A stretch of DNA of 64,000 nucleotides from Druceiella hillmani (taxonomy: Eukaryota > Arthropoda > Insecta > Lepidoptera > Hepialidae): NCBI GenBank assembly GCA_039881145.1, contig JAYKKI010000016.1, forward strand, positions 13,646,501 through 13,710,500. Reading direction: 5' to 3'. The stretch's first letter is position 1. Each line of letters opens with the position of its first letter. The notes under the pieces were generated by a model. That model saw only the letters and a program-made list of their open reading frames with translations. It was not told the DNA's origin and made no database searches. Shown here in pieces: positions 11,855-24,601 of this stretch. Both the position numbers and the translations under genes were made by a program.

Positions 11855-12770
11855 CCAAGGTAATATAAAATTGATCATACGCGTAATATTATATTCTTGA
11901 GTCTTTACTGCATTGATTTTTAATAACAATACCAAAATAAAAATAAGTTAGGTTGGATGATCGTCAAAATTTACTTATTCGCTTTCTACCCAAAACTGTT
12001 AAATGCAAAATTACAAAATTGCAGTATTAGTAAATATTTGACAAAAGTATTCCGAAACACCGTAGCTATGATTCGGAATTAGTTTATGAATAATTCGCGA
12101 TATATTTATGGCTATGAAATATGTACTGGATAATATATTTATATAGTGAAAAATGATATTGATGTTTGTAACTTGTTTATGTATCCTTAAATATTTTTTC
12201 TATTCCTAAGTATGTACGAAACTCTGAGAGTGCGAGTTGTACTCATACTTAACATGTTTTGTTCATTATATGGTTTTAATCTTCAAAATATTATAATTTT
12301 ACCAGTATCTTTAATTATAATATATATTACTTAGAATAATATTTAGATTTTTATTTAATTAGCCCCCTTATCTAAAAAAAATGTAAGTACTCGAAAGTAA
12401 ACTTAGTACAACGTTTAGATGTATTTAGAAAAAATCTGTATTGTCTGTATATTCGGATGAAAAGTTTTTGAATATTAAAAAAATACTTGAATAAATTTCA
12501 GTCGCGCGTCCAAATTTTGTCAGCATAAAACGCTGTGCTATCATTTGATAAAGCAGAGATGTTCCTCTTAACCTCCACAGCATAACTAGCTTTCATCCGC
12601 AGTTGCACTAGAGTGGGAATTGTGATACGTCATTTTAAATTTATTGTCGTATGATTTTTTAATAATATATTCATATTGATATATAAATACTTAAAATTAA
12701 AACATAATTTTTTAATATTCCGTTCCTCTGAAAAAACTTTTTAAGATGAATTCCGTGTATTTCATTCTAA
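11852..12770. other. AT-rich sequence without recognised features
   Basis: No gene or repeat family recognised. Short G-containing patches near 12225-12240 and 12540-12610 are not enough to name. Confidence 0.4.
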
Positions 12771-12774
12771 CAGT

Positions 12775-12850
12775 CTGTTACGTTTGTTTTTCTCAGAAAT
12801 GTTTGACATAAAAACTTGAAATCAGGCATAGTAATAGAACGTATTAACTC
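12775..12850 (+). repeat. Fragment of GGTTCCGTA-type repeat tail
   Basis: TTTTTCTCAGAAATGTTTGACATAAAAACTTGA-like sequence is shared with 30085-30125 and 39858-39895. The three align as a CTTAGAAAC, TTTGACATAGAAACTTGA core. In the 39.8 kb copy this core follows a pyrimidine-rich segment typical of the GGTTCCGTA repeat, so it is probably the distal part of that tail. Confidence 0.45.
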
Positions 12851-13145
12851 GCATATACGTCAATAGTTAACACTCACAATATATATGTGGAAATTTGAGA
12901 GGGGGCAAATAAATAATAGATTTTGTTTAATTACATCAATCGTTACTTGTAATACATTGATAAAAATATTTTCCAAGTATTAACAAAACTGCTGAGTGAA
13001 AATTATGCCAACACCTGCTTATTAGATGTTTCCCCAAAATTTATAGAAAGATTATAGTAAAGATTCTAAATATTATAATTTTTGAAATTGTCACGGTATT
13101 TTGTATACATATTATATACATATTAGGTAATCTATTTACGGTGTG

Positions 13146-13260
<115 letters not shown>

Positions 13261-13564
13261 ATACACAGCTTCCCGTAATTTTCAAAATGTAATTAATAAC
13301 GTTGCGTTAAAATATTGATTGAAAGAGAATACTATAAGAGATTATGTTTACATATTTGATATACTTTTTAATAACTTCAATGTTTACGTTTCAAAAATAT
13401 TCATATTTTAACATTAAAAAGAAATTTGAAGGCTTTTAAATGCAAAATTATTGCTTCTGCTATGCAATTTTTACCAGGAATAGTCTTGTGATTTCTAATA
13501 CAAAATTGATTAAGTCTGTAAGGTAGACTACAAAGGCTTCGTTACCATTATTTACAAGTATAGA

Positions 13565-13600
13565 CTAGCGACCCGTCCTGGTTTTGCACGGGTAGGCAAA
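13565..13600 (-). mobile_element. Helitron-like 3' end
   Basis: On the minus strand the sequence reads ACCCGTGCAAAACCAGGA then CGGGTCGCTAGT. That is a GC-rich ACCCGTG/CGGGT hairpin followed shortly by CTAG and a host T, the layout of a Helitron 3' terminus. Insect repeats with a nearly identical CTAGCGACCCG end are common from memory. I could not find a matching TC-type 5' end to the right, so the extent of the element is unknown. Confidence 0.5.
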
Positions 13601-14139
13601 ATATATGACGTATTGGCGTGTCCCATGCCAAGATATAAAAGTGGGCGCGTATAATTTTACTTACTTTAAACACTATCGCAACATTTGAACTATTTCATCG
13701 AAATCTAGGGTTTGCGAGAAAAAATTGTTATGAATAGTTGGGTAAAATTAATATAAAATTTAATACAATAAGATTTAGATATTTTTGGCCAATAGCTTAA
13801 AAATTGAGTTAAAAACTAATGTTTTTGGAAAACTTGATAGGTTTCTTATCGTTTTTATGTAATAAATATACATACGATGGTGCTGATTTAATTGGAGAAC
13901 TTTTTCTATAGTGTAAATTACATTTCCGGAAAAGTTTTCATCAAAAGTTCTCATTGTTTCCATGCACTTCGACGATTTAAGCAGTGCATGTTAAGATACC
14001 TCTCAGACGAATACTATTTTCTGACTTTACCAACCTTTATCGTCATGGGTCGGGTAGTTTTCACAATATAATCATAAATTTTACATTTTTACCTTTCTCG
14101 TAAATCAATCTGTCAATTAGTTACAGCCAAAACCAAATC
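13601..14139. other. Possible body of Helitron-like element; otherwise unassigned
   Basis: Moderately AT-rich. The first 150 bases (GTGTCCCATGCCAAG, GTGGGCGCG) may belong to the minus-strand Helitron-like element whose end is at 13565. Nothing else recognised. Confidence 0.3.
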
Positions 14140-14580
14140 TGTATAGCAGTTACTTAGAACATCCTTTTTCCATGAAACGAGACGACGCAATAAGTATGTT
14201 TTAGTATTCCTGCTTGAAGATCTCTTTTATCACTTGCTCATCCTCGTCGTGTCTTACAGTTAGTGCGCTGTTCCGGTATCGAGTCAATTTTGTTTTAGGA
14301 ATTGATCTGTGACTTAAAATGTGTATATTTTAGGCGTATATGAAACGAGATTTACCGGGAATAAACTCGTTTGAAGGCGTAATTAGAATGTGAACAATTC
14401 TTGTATAATTAGGGTTCCGTAACTAAACCAGGATATCTTATAATTTCATCATGTCCATCTATCCCTCTTTCCATATATCACAGCCTTTTTCTCGTAGATT
14501 ATACGTACTATAAAGTTGAAGTTTGGTATAGTTATACATATGTCTGATGCCAACAAAGTTTAAAAATAAATTACTATAAA
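14140..14580 (+). repeat. Family B copy with GGTTCCGTA tail (14.2 kb)
   Basis: Landmarks run in the same order as at 11345-10960 on the minus strand: ACATCCTTTTTCCATGAAAC, CGACGCAATAAG, CTTGAAGATCTC, GGAATTGATCTGTGACTT, GGCGTATATGAAACGAG, ACTCGTTTGAAGGCGTAA, then AGGGTTCCGTAACTAAACC and ATAATTTCATCATGTCCATC. Beyond that it continues with AGTTGAAGTTTGGTATAG, the sort of segment that follows CTGTCTGTC in GGTTCCGTA repeats. It is the most complete copy by length. No transposase or reverse transcriptase was seen, so the family is non-autonomous in this window. Confidence 0.65.
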
Positions 14581-14960
14581 GCAATTATTTAGACTCCCTC
14601 AACTAAATATGAAGTAGGGATCATTTTTTTCCGCCTATCTCTTTGTATAGATTAATTTTGAGTAGGTCTTTCAGAAATATTAAGATTTATAGTGGTCATT
14701 TTTGTTGGTTAAATGCCCCCACACTCTACACCGCTGTTTTCGAAGATTTGAAAGTATTCTTAATAATAGGGTACATAATGAAATTAAGAGAAAAATTGTC
14801 ATAGTTAAGTCAGCTTTAGTTTAAGAGTAATAATCGATCAACATATGACATAAAATTGGTTCTGTGAAACGTGACTTCATACCAGTGACTTAAATTAAGG
14901 GCTTAAGTGAATATGTATTGTAAAATTTATATTTATTTTACTTGTCAAAAGTATACTAGG

Positions 14961-14962
<2 letters not shown>
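14581..14962. other. AT-rich sequence, repeat tail possible
   Basis: Possibly the distal part of the preceding repeat (CCCCCACACTCTACACCGC at about 14716). Otherwise unassigned. Confidence 0.3.
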
Positions 14963-15008
<46 letters not shown>

Positions 15009-15035
15009 GCACGTACACACACACACATATATATT

Positions 15036-15083
<48 letters not shown>

Positions 15084-15086
15084 TAT
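14963..15086. repeat. Compound (AT)n(CA)n microsatellite
   Basis: About 44 bp of AT, then a short ACACACACAC run, then imperfect ATATTTATATATAAATATAT and more TA. The minus-strand 133-codon frame with poly-YI through here is an artefact. Confidence 0.95.
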
Positions 15087-16945
15087 GAAAATTGGTTTAT
15101 TTAATTTTTCATCTTTTCTCATGGGGTCATCACTCAAAATGCCTTTAAATATTCGCCTAAAATGGGAATAATTTATTTTACAAAAGCACCAATAAAATTT
15201 ATTTTTAGAAGTAAAATTTAATAATTCAATAGAATATGGTGGAATAGTGCAAAATATATGTTTTAACCCCGAAAAAAAAATATTTACGTTCTCCAATTAT
15301 AGAAAAATGGTGGTTAAAAACTGTCTATATTCCACAGAGACTGGGCCTCATATTCGAAATTTTGTACGTGTTGTGATTAAACGCGTAGATACATATATAC
15401 GTCAGCGAAACCATTTTTATGTATACAATGCCTTACTATCACGATCAGATTTTCTTATTACTTTGGAAACCCCCGCTCTGACAGTCTCACAACGCAATTT
15501 TGGTAATAAATCTTCCTTTATCAAATAAATCATCCCATAACGTGAAACTTTGAAAGTCCGTATCAGTTCTGAAAATAAAATAAGCCTACAGATATTAAAT
15601 CATGTCAATTAATAAATTGTGGTAAATGGACAAACATATTTTTCTCTAATATTAGATTAAAGTTATACGTGCGTGGACGAGCGGAAAAAATAAAATAATG
15701 TCATGTTTGAAATCGAATATTTTGTATTTCCCAAGATTTATATTTAAAATTAATAAAAAATTGTAAATTTAAAAAAAAACATGTAGAATTTAAAAAATCT
15801 CTCTATTTATCGAATGATGGTATAATTTTCCCTAATATCTTTCATTCACAATTGTTTTAGTTTTGTCTTGCTTTGTCCGCTGGTGTCAATAAATTACTTA
15901 TTTGGGCGGTCTGATTGGGATTTATTTGGAGACATTATGACTATTTCTTGAAATCAATCTATTAAAACGAATTAATACTTTATTTTTGTTTTCAAGACAA
16001 TTCTTTAAATTAAATAAAAAAATGTTCAGCATTGTTTAATATTTAATTAGCATCGTATTGATAATATTGTATGATGTTGTAGAAATGTTTACAGGTCATT
16101 GTTTTTAATATCGAAAGTTCCAAAAAGAACGAAGGAGGGAATTTTTTTAATCAACTGGTGATCCCGACAAATCCAGATCTAGTTCTTGTTATTGCCTTTA
16201 GAAAAGAATAAAAAATGGAACTAAACCTGAAGTTTTTAAAAATTCTATATTCATGTTCATCAAACGCTGCAAACATCTCTTCTGATATGAAAAAATGAAA
16301 TGTTATTCATATTGAATTCATCGTATTGTTGTGACGTTTTGAGTAATAAAGGATATAACAGGTACCAAAATTGAATAATAAAACTTTTGTACAAAAAATA
16401 AATCAGCTTTAAATAATCGTTGAACAAGAAGCGGTCTGAAAAGTATTAAATAACGAAAATACAAGTACTCAGTTGGAACTTTTACGGTACAATATCGTTT
16501 CTGCATCAAAATAAATTTGCAAAATATTGTTGCTGCTTATGATTTTTGAAGTTGGTGCTAAGCGAAATGTAGCACTCTTCTATGATGGTGTGCTTGACAG
16601 AGGAGAGAAGTTTCAACTTAGCATGGAGACCCAGAGAATTAGCTTATTCAACATACAATGATACAACATTTCAGAAACAACTCATTCAAAGGAAGAGCGA
16701 AAGGATCACCCCCATATTTCTACATATTTTTCAGCTGTGAGCCTGGTCCTAAGTATGCCAAGTCCTTGAAAATATTTAAACTCGGTGTACTATACCGTAC
16801 GGCCAGATTTGAAAGATTGTTAATAATAAGGATTAAACATTTTTAATAATAATCTACTTAGTTGTACCATGTAAAGAATAAAAATTTAACAAAACAACTT
16901 ATTGTCTTTCTTCTTATCTATATAGTTTCAATATAATCCCATTCA

Positions 16946-16946
<1 letters not shown>
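15087..16946. other. Unassigned, two mixed-composition patches
   Basis: Mostly AT-rich. 15320-15500 is less biased and contains part of a 93-codon frame (15247-15528). 16560-16840 holds a 62-codon frame (16658-16846) in less biased DNA. Neither translation resembles a family I know or has convincing splice borders. They are possible decayed exons or repeat fragments, not called as genes. Confidence 0.3.

Positions 16947-16949
<3 letters not shown>

Positions 16950-17002
<53 letters not shown>
16950..17002. repeat. (AT)n microsatellite
   Basis: About 53 bp of pure AT dinucleotides. Confidence 0.95.
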
Positions 17003-17005
<3 letters not shown>

Positions 17006-17046
17006 TCCACTGCTGGCCAAGCACAACGCGTCCTTCTCATAGCCAC
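17006..17046 (+). repeat. Possible lepidopteran-type CCACTGCTGG motif
   Basis: CCACTGCTGGCCAAGCAC followed by CCTTCTCATAG immediately after the (AT)n tract resembles, from memory, a CCACTGCTGGGCA segment seen in many moth and butterfly repeats. It is short, so this is only a hint about the host. Confidence 0.3.
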
Positions 17047-17586
17047 AGATATACTGTTAACAAAAGTGTTTAAACACAAATTCCGACAAGATATAATTAA
17101 TTATGGTACATGTTTAAAAATATTTAAACGGCTGATAAATAATAAAAAATTAATAATCTAATGGCAGAGGTGGTCTATATTGTTTATATTTGTTCGATCC
17201 TGACGATTAACAACCTCTGTAGCGCGATAATATTATTTCACAATTTCTTCTACCAGTTCTCTATTAGTTTGGAGAAACTAAGAGAAACTTTCAGAGTGGT
17301 AACGTTTATCTACGTAATGTCAACACTAGCGCCACAGCATTAATGTTTATTCGCCTCTGCATACTCGAAAAATGTAAAGCCGGTAAGTCGACTGGAAATG
17401 CTTGGTAAAAGTTTTCGCCGCCTTTGAACTACGAACAATCGCGACATAGCATGAGATTTCGCTATGAGTTGCTCTTTGGAAATTTTGTGTACGGGAATTT
17501 CAAAGAAAAAAGGTTTGATATATTGGATTGGTCTCCGAGAGGTATTTTAAAAAATTACGATTTCGAAGGTAATTTTTCTCATAAAT
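17047..17586. other. Unassigned, mixed composition
   Basis: 17290-17460 contains less AT-biased DNA (CAACACTAGCGCCACAGC, GTAAAGCCGGTAAGTCG). No repeat partner in this window and no credible ORF. Confidence 0.35.
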
Positions 17587-17668
17587 TATGTAAGCTATAT
17601 TATATAATTGTATAATATAATTATGTAAGCTATATTATATAATTGTATAATATAATTATGTAAGCTAT
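17587..17668 (+). repeat. 35-bp tandem repeat, 2.3 copies
   Basis: Units at 17587-17621 and 17622-17656 are identical. A third begins at 17657 and stops after TATGTAAGCTAT. Each unit has TATAATTGTATAATATA, itself nearly self-complementary. Identity of the units implies recent duplication. Confidence 0.9.
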
Positions 17669-20074
17669 GCAAATATGACCCAATGAGATTACATAAATAT
17701 AGGAGGAAAGCATAATTGTAATTTATACTAAATAGGAGTAATATTTTTCAGTTCTTTTATATTCTGGAAAACAGTAGTTTTCAAATTGAACATACTTAAC
17801 AATTACTCTTTAATGTGTTTACGCCTAAGTACGTACTGTAAATCATGGACCAACCGCAAAATGAGAGGAAGGTCAAGTTACTGACAAAATTCGACCTTAA
17901 TAAAAATCTTTTAGTTTTCGAGATACACTTTTTAAAATTTGTATAAATCACTGCTCTGTGTCGATATTTTGGGTGCCATGGCCACAAATTAAGTCTGATT
18001 GTTAATTTTTCTATAATTAAGTATAGTTGAGTAATAAATCTTTTAAATAAATTAAAACATTTTCCGACAACTAATACGGTTTTCTCAAGAAAAAATTCAA
18101 AATCTTACCTTTTAGGGTTTTGTAATTTTTATAACACAAATTTGACTGTTTGTGGTGAAAAAAAAATGCACTACATAGAACTGGTAAACCATTTAAAAAT
18201 TTGACGCATGTAATATAAAAGTCTTAGTAACAAAAATCTCATCACTTTTGACTATTAAAAAAAGAAATTCATACTTAACCACAAAAGGCACACATTATGA
18301 GGTAATTACCTGTGTTTGAATTTTTACGTAAATGTATTTTTTCTTTAATTTTTTTACTTAAAATTAAGTTTTTATTTTCTGTAATAAGAAATCTTCAAAC
18401 TGCCTGTAATTGGCTCTAATGCACGTGCGACATCAAATCAACAGAAGTAATTTAAGGTTAGAAATCATTTATGGTTCAAAATATTCAAAGCAACTTAATT
18501 CCAAGGGCAGGAACTTAGCAGGAGTTACTGTCCTTTCATTATATTTTTTTTCTGAAACTGAAACTCTACATACGTTACGTGTAGTTTAAAAAACTATTTT
18601 GAATTGTTTGAAAAAGTTGAGAAGATGATTAAAACTTATCAATCGTTTAGGTCAAAATTTAGTTAGGAAAGTCTGTCATGAAGTTGTTTTACTATGAAGC
18701 ATGACATTAAAATAATAGAAGAAATTATATCTAAGCCAAGCTATAAAAAACAAATTTATTATCTTCTTGTAATATTCTATCGTAATTACAAATATTGTTT
18801 TAAAAAAATAAGTATTTAAAGAAATTAATATCAGATTCGACATAGTAATAAAAATACATACGAAGACATAGTTCATTATGGATGTGTTCGGTTTGAAACT
18901 CGTTTTTTTCATACGTCAGCATAATTATTAGACGCGTGAATTTAAGAAAACCAACAATTTATGGTTGCGGGATGTTCTTAAGATCACGAAATTCCCCAAT
19001 CATAAATTTTAGGTTTTCTTCCATAAGTACTTTTTTTAGTTTTGTTACGAATGTAATTGTTCTTTTGAAATAAATAGTGCAATGCTATTTATAGAAAAAG
19101 GTGGTACAATTTGTGAGAGAATGTTAAAATCACCAATTGCGTATATGATATTCAAGATACCCGCAAAGATAAAAGAAATAGCTAAAAGTTAATACTGTAA
19201 CAATCCACGTATATTAAGGGAGGAGTAGACAAAAAATACTTATGAATAATTATAGACAGAATATAGTTTGAACTGTGACTAAACTGTCCACTTCCTTTTT
19301 TAATGAAGCGATTATGGTACATCGCTCAACCAGTGTTTTTGTAAAATTTATGCAGCTTTCGTTTTAGAATATAATTGCAGCATCCGAAAATTTTGAATAA
19401 AGTAATTTAATAAACAGTCTTAGATAGCACTTTGAAAATGACTCCCAATAAACAAACGATTTTTTTGGTAGGATTCTGAATGTTTAATAGAAAATTTGTT
19501 TATTTCTAATTAATCTTTTCAGTCCCAACGAACTACGTGTTAATAACGTTTGGATCATTTCCCTTTCAATAATTATCTTCCCGAAAATTCATTAGTTATG
19601 TTCTACTTTAATCTTATCTCTTTAATGTCATATATTATACACTTTTCTTACATACAATGAAAGGTGAGTTTTTAATATTTTAAATATTAAACAGCATATA
19701 ACAAATCGGTTGTCGTATTCAAATGTTTAGATGATAAAATTTAACTAAAGATGTAACCTTGACTTAGACTGAATTAAAACACAAGCTCACGATTTAATTT
19801 TTCATACGTCTAAGTAATTGTATTAATTGAAAAATAAAAATGAACATATCCATATAAGAAAGTAAAAATAAACTTCTAATGTTCCCCTTTATTTAAAGCA
19901 TGTTAACCCTTTATAATCTTTTTTTTTAAATAATCAAATAATGTATAATTTTTCATAGGACTCAATTATGATTAAGTAGACTTATTGTCAAAATAAGCCG
20001 GATAGGATCCTCTATTAATCTCACATAAGAAAACTTGAAAATTTCCTTTCGTGCCTAAACAAGTTCATTTTAAG
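17669..20074. other. AT-rich sequence without recognised features
   Basis: Nothing identifiable in 2.4 kb apart from short homopolymer runs. Open frames here (for example 17796-17987 and 18676-18912, both minus) have chance composition. Confidence 0.45.
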
Positions 20075-20340
20075 ACCTAGCGTCGAGTGGATGTAACTCC
20101 CTTAAGGCCACAACTAACATATTTTCTGCATAAAAGCAGCGTGGAAAATGCGGCCTCCTATTTCTGCTTCAGTAGCATTTTATGCTTAAAGCCTGTTTAT
20201 AGCAGACGTGTCATGTAACTTTCAAATTCACTTCATACGGAAATTAGACTTGTGAAATAACGATGAATATAGATGGGTATTAAATGAATAAGATATTCGT
20301 TTGAAAGCATAATTCGACTTAGAGTTTCTTCAGAATGGAA
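20075..20340 (+). repeat. Dispersed repeat family B, copy 4
   Basis: Contains ACAACTAACATATTTTCTGC, GGAAAATGCGGCCTCC, TATTTCTGC and AAATTCACTTCATACGG, aligning with 6755-6935 and, reversed, with 57300-57440. It ends in TTCGTTTGAAAGCATAATT, the counterpart of CTCGCTTGAAAGCGTAA near 11.1 kb. Confidence 0.6.
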
Positions 20341-22912
20341 GATTTTGTACTTTTTCGAGGAAAGATTCTGTGAAAAAAATAAAAATATTTAAACATATAA
20401 ATTAAGTTTTTTCTATATTTGTTAATTGTTAGTTACCAAATTATTTCCCAAAATTAGGCTGGTCAAACTTTATGTAAAATAAACTCCATTTTACTTGAAA
20501 AAAGTCACTTGTGTCTATTGTCTTTTTTAAGACCCATTTTATACATGTTGATCATTACAAGGTAAGGTATACCTAAAAAATTTACACCAAAATATGTTTA
20601 CATATTTTTGTTACAACATTTTTTGGAACTGGAGTTTGAAAGTATTTATTATCAAGTAAGTTTATTTTTAAGCAATTTCCGTTTACCAAAAATTACGTTC
20701 TTATTGTTAATTTATTTACTTCAACAACACGATTATTTTTATGGCTTATTCCAAATGTTACGTGATTAAAAATTAATTTCACTTTGGAAAAATATCATAT
20801 ATTACATTTTTAATTTAAAATTGGCTTTAAGGTGTTATTTTTTCCTTATTAATCACGAGACTTACCTAAACCAAAAATATCAAGGAATTTTCAGATATTA
20901 CTAGAAGTAAATTTCATAAATATCAAATAATTGTTGAAGATGAATGGATTTCAATATCTGTCTGTATCAATAGGACGGATACTGCAAGAAATATTCGTAT
21001 TTTTTATTTAGATATATTTTTCGAGAGAAAATGTTTTGTGCTGTAATATTTAGATAATTATTCTTTTATCTGTCGACTTCTTGCAAAATTTGGATATTTT
21101 AGATCCATATTAATTTTAAAAATCTAGGTGTTGACATAATTTTCAACAAAACGACTTAATACATCAAGAGAACTATTACTAAAATATTTTTAAAACTATA
21201 AATATTTTTGTCATTTTGATTGAAGAAATTTATTATTATTATTATTTTCATTTTTAAATGAGATTTTGATAATACAATAATGATAATATTGAGCAGGTAT
21301 TTATTTAAGATGAGAAATCTCTACCGTCATATGGGCCAAGATAAATTTGTAATTTATGTAGGCGTCTTAAATAATCCCTAAGTCATTGACATTTCGCGAG
21401 CTTCTGATGAAAATATGGGAACTCTGTATTTTCATTGCATAATTTGTTTGGTGAAAATGATATGATATTGTGTTTTGACACGTCATCAATTTTCAAACTG
21501 GTTTGTTATTTCTATCGAGATCTTTATGTGAAGTTTTGGATGAAATTATATGAATATTTACTAGGTATAACAAGTTTATTTGAAGGTCGATTTATTTTTG
21601 GAATCAAAGCTTACCGTTTCATAGTAGATTACTTTCATCCATCATCGATCATATATTATGTATCCCTTCGATTGTTTTTCTTTCTAACTGGATAAGTATT
21701 TCTATAAGCAAGAGCACTCTAAGTTCTCTTAGTGAAGTTCCTACATTTTGTTTGTTCTTTTTTCGTCGAAACTAAGTTGCTAAATTAAACAGAAGATTGG
21801 ATGCCGCTTTTAGTACAGGGAGATGTTCGGAGATTTTTTATAACACACTATAAATTATTATTTAACTTAACATAGTAAGGTTTAAGTACGCTTTGTTTTC
21901 AAATTTACATTATGATGGGAAACTAAATCACCTTTCTGAAATGTGAATAATTAGTAAATAGAAGGAGGAAATATATTTTTATTTTGACTCGATCTCTTAA
22001 GACGTATTTCTTTGGAACAGTGCACAGTGTTCTGATATAATGGTCTTACTGACGAAATATAATAAATGATTTTATCACTCCAACTAAACCAAGTTTGCAT
22101 AGTCGTTCTATGGTAAAGTTACGGTATAAATTTTGTTCGATTATTGTGAGCAAACTTCGTTACGAGGAGCAAAATCGTGAGTTTTTTTTTTAAATTTTAG
22201 TCTATCTCAAGAGTTTAAAATTAATTTTCCCTTTTTTTGATATCTCTAAAAATATATCACTTAGGCGAAAAAAACGATTGGTTAACCACGAGTTGTTAAT
22301 TTGTAAATTAATTTCAAAACATGAATATCCATCCATTAGTACGTGCTTAATTCATTTCATAAAGTTATATTCCTTTTTAGAAGGAAATATGACTGCTGAA
22401 GTAGTGAAAATGGTGGTTGAATATAAATAAGAATTTTTGCTTACCCTTCTTTAAAAATGCTCCACGGATATTTTTTTGGATCCCTCCATGTTCCGTTATG
22501 AGTATCATATTATCTTTACTTTCATTTTATGTATTACAAAGGACAAATTGAAAATAATAATATCGAGCATAAATATTGAAAAAACTGTTTTCTATTTTAA
22601 ATTAATTTTGAATTCAATCTTTAGACAAATTTATGTCTTGAATAGCACTTTATACTGTAATTTTTTTCATTTTAATTTCTCGCGTACAACAAAAAATTGG
22701 TGTTTTTTTATGTATTCTTCTAACACACTTGAAATAACGTAATTAAAAAGCAAGTGAATACTCATTTGTAATATCGAAATTCCTAGCATTGATTAGAATA
22801 CCGCATAAAAGAAAGTATGGTCGCAGCAATCACAATATCATGATCTTAACTCGTTTTAACTAAATAACATTCTACCATGAAACATTTCTCTATAGTGAGA
22901 ACTAAAATAACA
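20341..22912. other. AT-rich sequence, short (ATT)n
   Basis: No gene or family member recognised. A short (TAT/ATT) run lies at about 21229-21250. Frames at 21435-21695 and 22476-22742 are F/Y/I-rich and not credible. Confidence 0.45.
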
Positions 22913-23465
22913 TCTGTATATATTATATAAAATTGGTCGTATCTGTGCCCATATTTCACTCTGCAGCCAAAACTACATATGGTAGATGAATAGCATTTAT
23001 GCGCGGTAGTAGCCTTAAGTTTCCCATCACGTATTATGATGGTTGCTCATCGATAATTGCAAGGGTGTGTTGCGGAAGATATGGGGGTTGAAAGCAGTTG
23101 ACTTCGAAAGTGTGTGACTTCTAATATGAAAATTCCAGTTTTTTTAGAAAGTTCTGGAACTTTTAAAAAATTTCTGCAATATTCTAGAACGTTGTCGAAT
23201 TCTCACACATATTCATCGTCTTCAGTCTTTTTCTTCACTCCCGTAAGCCACCTCTCTTCATTTAATAACATTAATAATACATTATAGTTTTCAGAATGTA
23301 TTTGAATAAAATTATTTCATATTTTGTAAGATATTTATGTACAAAATATAAAAAGTAATAACAAAAGAAAAGTTCTTTAACACATGTTTTTTGTACAAAA
23401 AAATGTATGAGATATGAATAAATGTACGCCCAAAAAAACTCCGCGGAGCCGGTAGTTGCTGCTAG
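22913..23465 (+). mobile_element. Non-autonomous Helitron-like element
   Basis: The 5' end reads TCTGTATATATTATATAAAA after a host A at 22912, the usual start of small insect Helitrons. The 3' end has CTCCGCGGAG, a short spacer and GCTGCTAG, followed by a host T at 23466. TC start, subterminal GC hairpin, CTAG end and A/T insertion context all fit the Helitron pattern. At 553 bp it cannot encode the Rep/helicase protein and I see none, so it would depend on a partner in trans. Inside are two TTCnnGAA dyads (23152-23159 and 23182-23189). Confidence 0.6.
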
Positions 23466-23860
23466 TTTATCATATTTGTAAAGATAGTATACAATATGTT
23501 AATTGAATCCTAACATGTTTATTAGCAAAAATTCTTTAGATTTAAGCTAAATATTTTGCGAACATTGAATTTAAAAAATTCAGTTTTTTGTTTTTTTCCA
23601 TACTTATGGTACCTAAACCACAGTAATCTGATTTTCAATCATGGTAACCTACCCTCCGTGTTGATGATAGTAGTTTTGTCTTAATAAAAACCTTTAAATG
23701 TATCTATTATCCGGTAAAATATTTTCTTACTTCACCCAAAATTGTCTCGTAAAGCTTTTCACAGAAAAAACAAATTAATTTAAAAAATTACCTCCACTTA
23801 GAATACAAACGTTTTACTCAAAATCTGTCAAATACGAGTAGAACTTGCACTACGAGGGCC
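23466..23860. other. AT-rich sequence without recognised features
   Basis: No feature recognised between the Helitron-like element and family G. Confidence 0.4.
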
Positions 23861-23899
23861 CCGTGCACATTTCGGTTCTTATAAACATTTAATTGTCTG

Positions 23900-24300
23900 C
23901 TGTATCTTGCACAGGCGTTAAAGCAGGCGCAGATTGTTGCTATAATTTTATAATTTTCCATACGAATAATTGCTATAATTTTCCTTAGCATAGGCTTCGA
24001 AACCTCAATTTTTTCATAATTTCAGCTTGAGTCGCTTCGGAAATAAGGATAAAGGCTGACGTAATATTTTTATCTCTTTTCCAGTATATTTTGAGTATTA
24101 CCGAAAATTTTGAAAAAAATCATTATCAACCCTTTCAATCTGTATGAAAAGGAGTAAAATTTTTTCGAAGTTTAAATTAACACCCTTCCTCTTAAAATTT
24201 CCATATAAATATTTTTAAGTGTTAACTATTGAAATATGTGCCGGTTTATATGTTTTTTTATAACTACATGAGATTTTAAGTTTTTACGTCAAGAACTTTC
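23900..24300 (+). repeat. Dispersed repeat family G, uninterrupted copy
   Basis: Aligns with 43330-44000 in the same orientation: CACAGGCGTTAAAGC with CACAGGCGTAAAAAC, TTTTTTCATAATTTCAGC with TTTTTTCAAAGC, CGGAAATAAGG with CGGAAATAAGG, CAGTATATTTTGAG with CAGTGTATCTCTGAA, and AAATATTTTTAAGTGTTA with AAATATTTTTGATTGTTA. This copy lacks the family A insertion present at 43.5 kb, so it serves as a paralogous empty site. Family unrecognised; no ORF. Confidence 0.55.
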
Positions 24301-24570
24301 AACAAAAAACATCTGTGACAGATATATACGTGAGTGATTTTACAAAGACACGTTATTCATTTTAAAAATATTTAACGATTTGACTAAAACTATTTTACAT
24401 CGAATTTCGAAAAAAAATTGTTTTTTAATTTTTCTAACCCGGAATTTCTTTTGAGAACTTGGTTTTATTGTAGCTCAACTCTAATAATAAATATACGACG
24501 ATTACTTGCATATTCGTATTCTTGTCAAATACACAGGTGTAATGAAGGGTTGTCTATTATAATATAATAA

Positions 24571-24601
24571 CTAGCGTGACCGGTGCGAAGTCTTCGCATT
24601 A
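24571..24601 (-). mobile_element. Helitron-like 3' end
   Basis: On the minus strand the sequence reads TGCGAAGACTTCGCA, a perfect 7-bp hairpin around one base, then CCGGTCACGCTAGT. The hairpin about a dozen bases before CTAG plus host T is the Helitron 3' layout. No TC-type 5' end was confirmed to the right. The body may extend towards 24800, where AT-rich DNA resumes. Confidence 0.5.

Noticed and set aside
14895..15296. 133-codon minus-strand frame
   Set aside because: Dominated by YIYIYI and VCVCT runs from the compound microsatellite.
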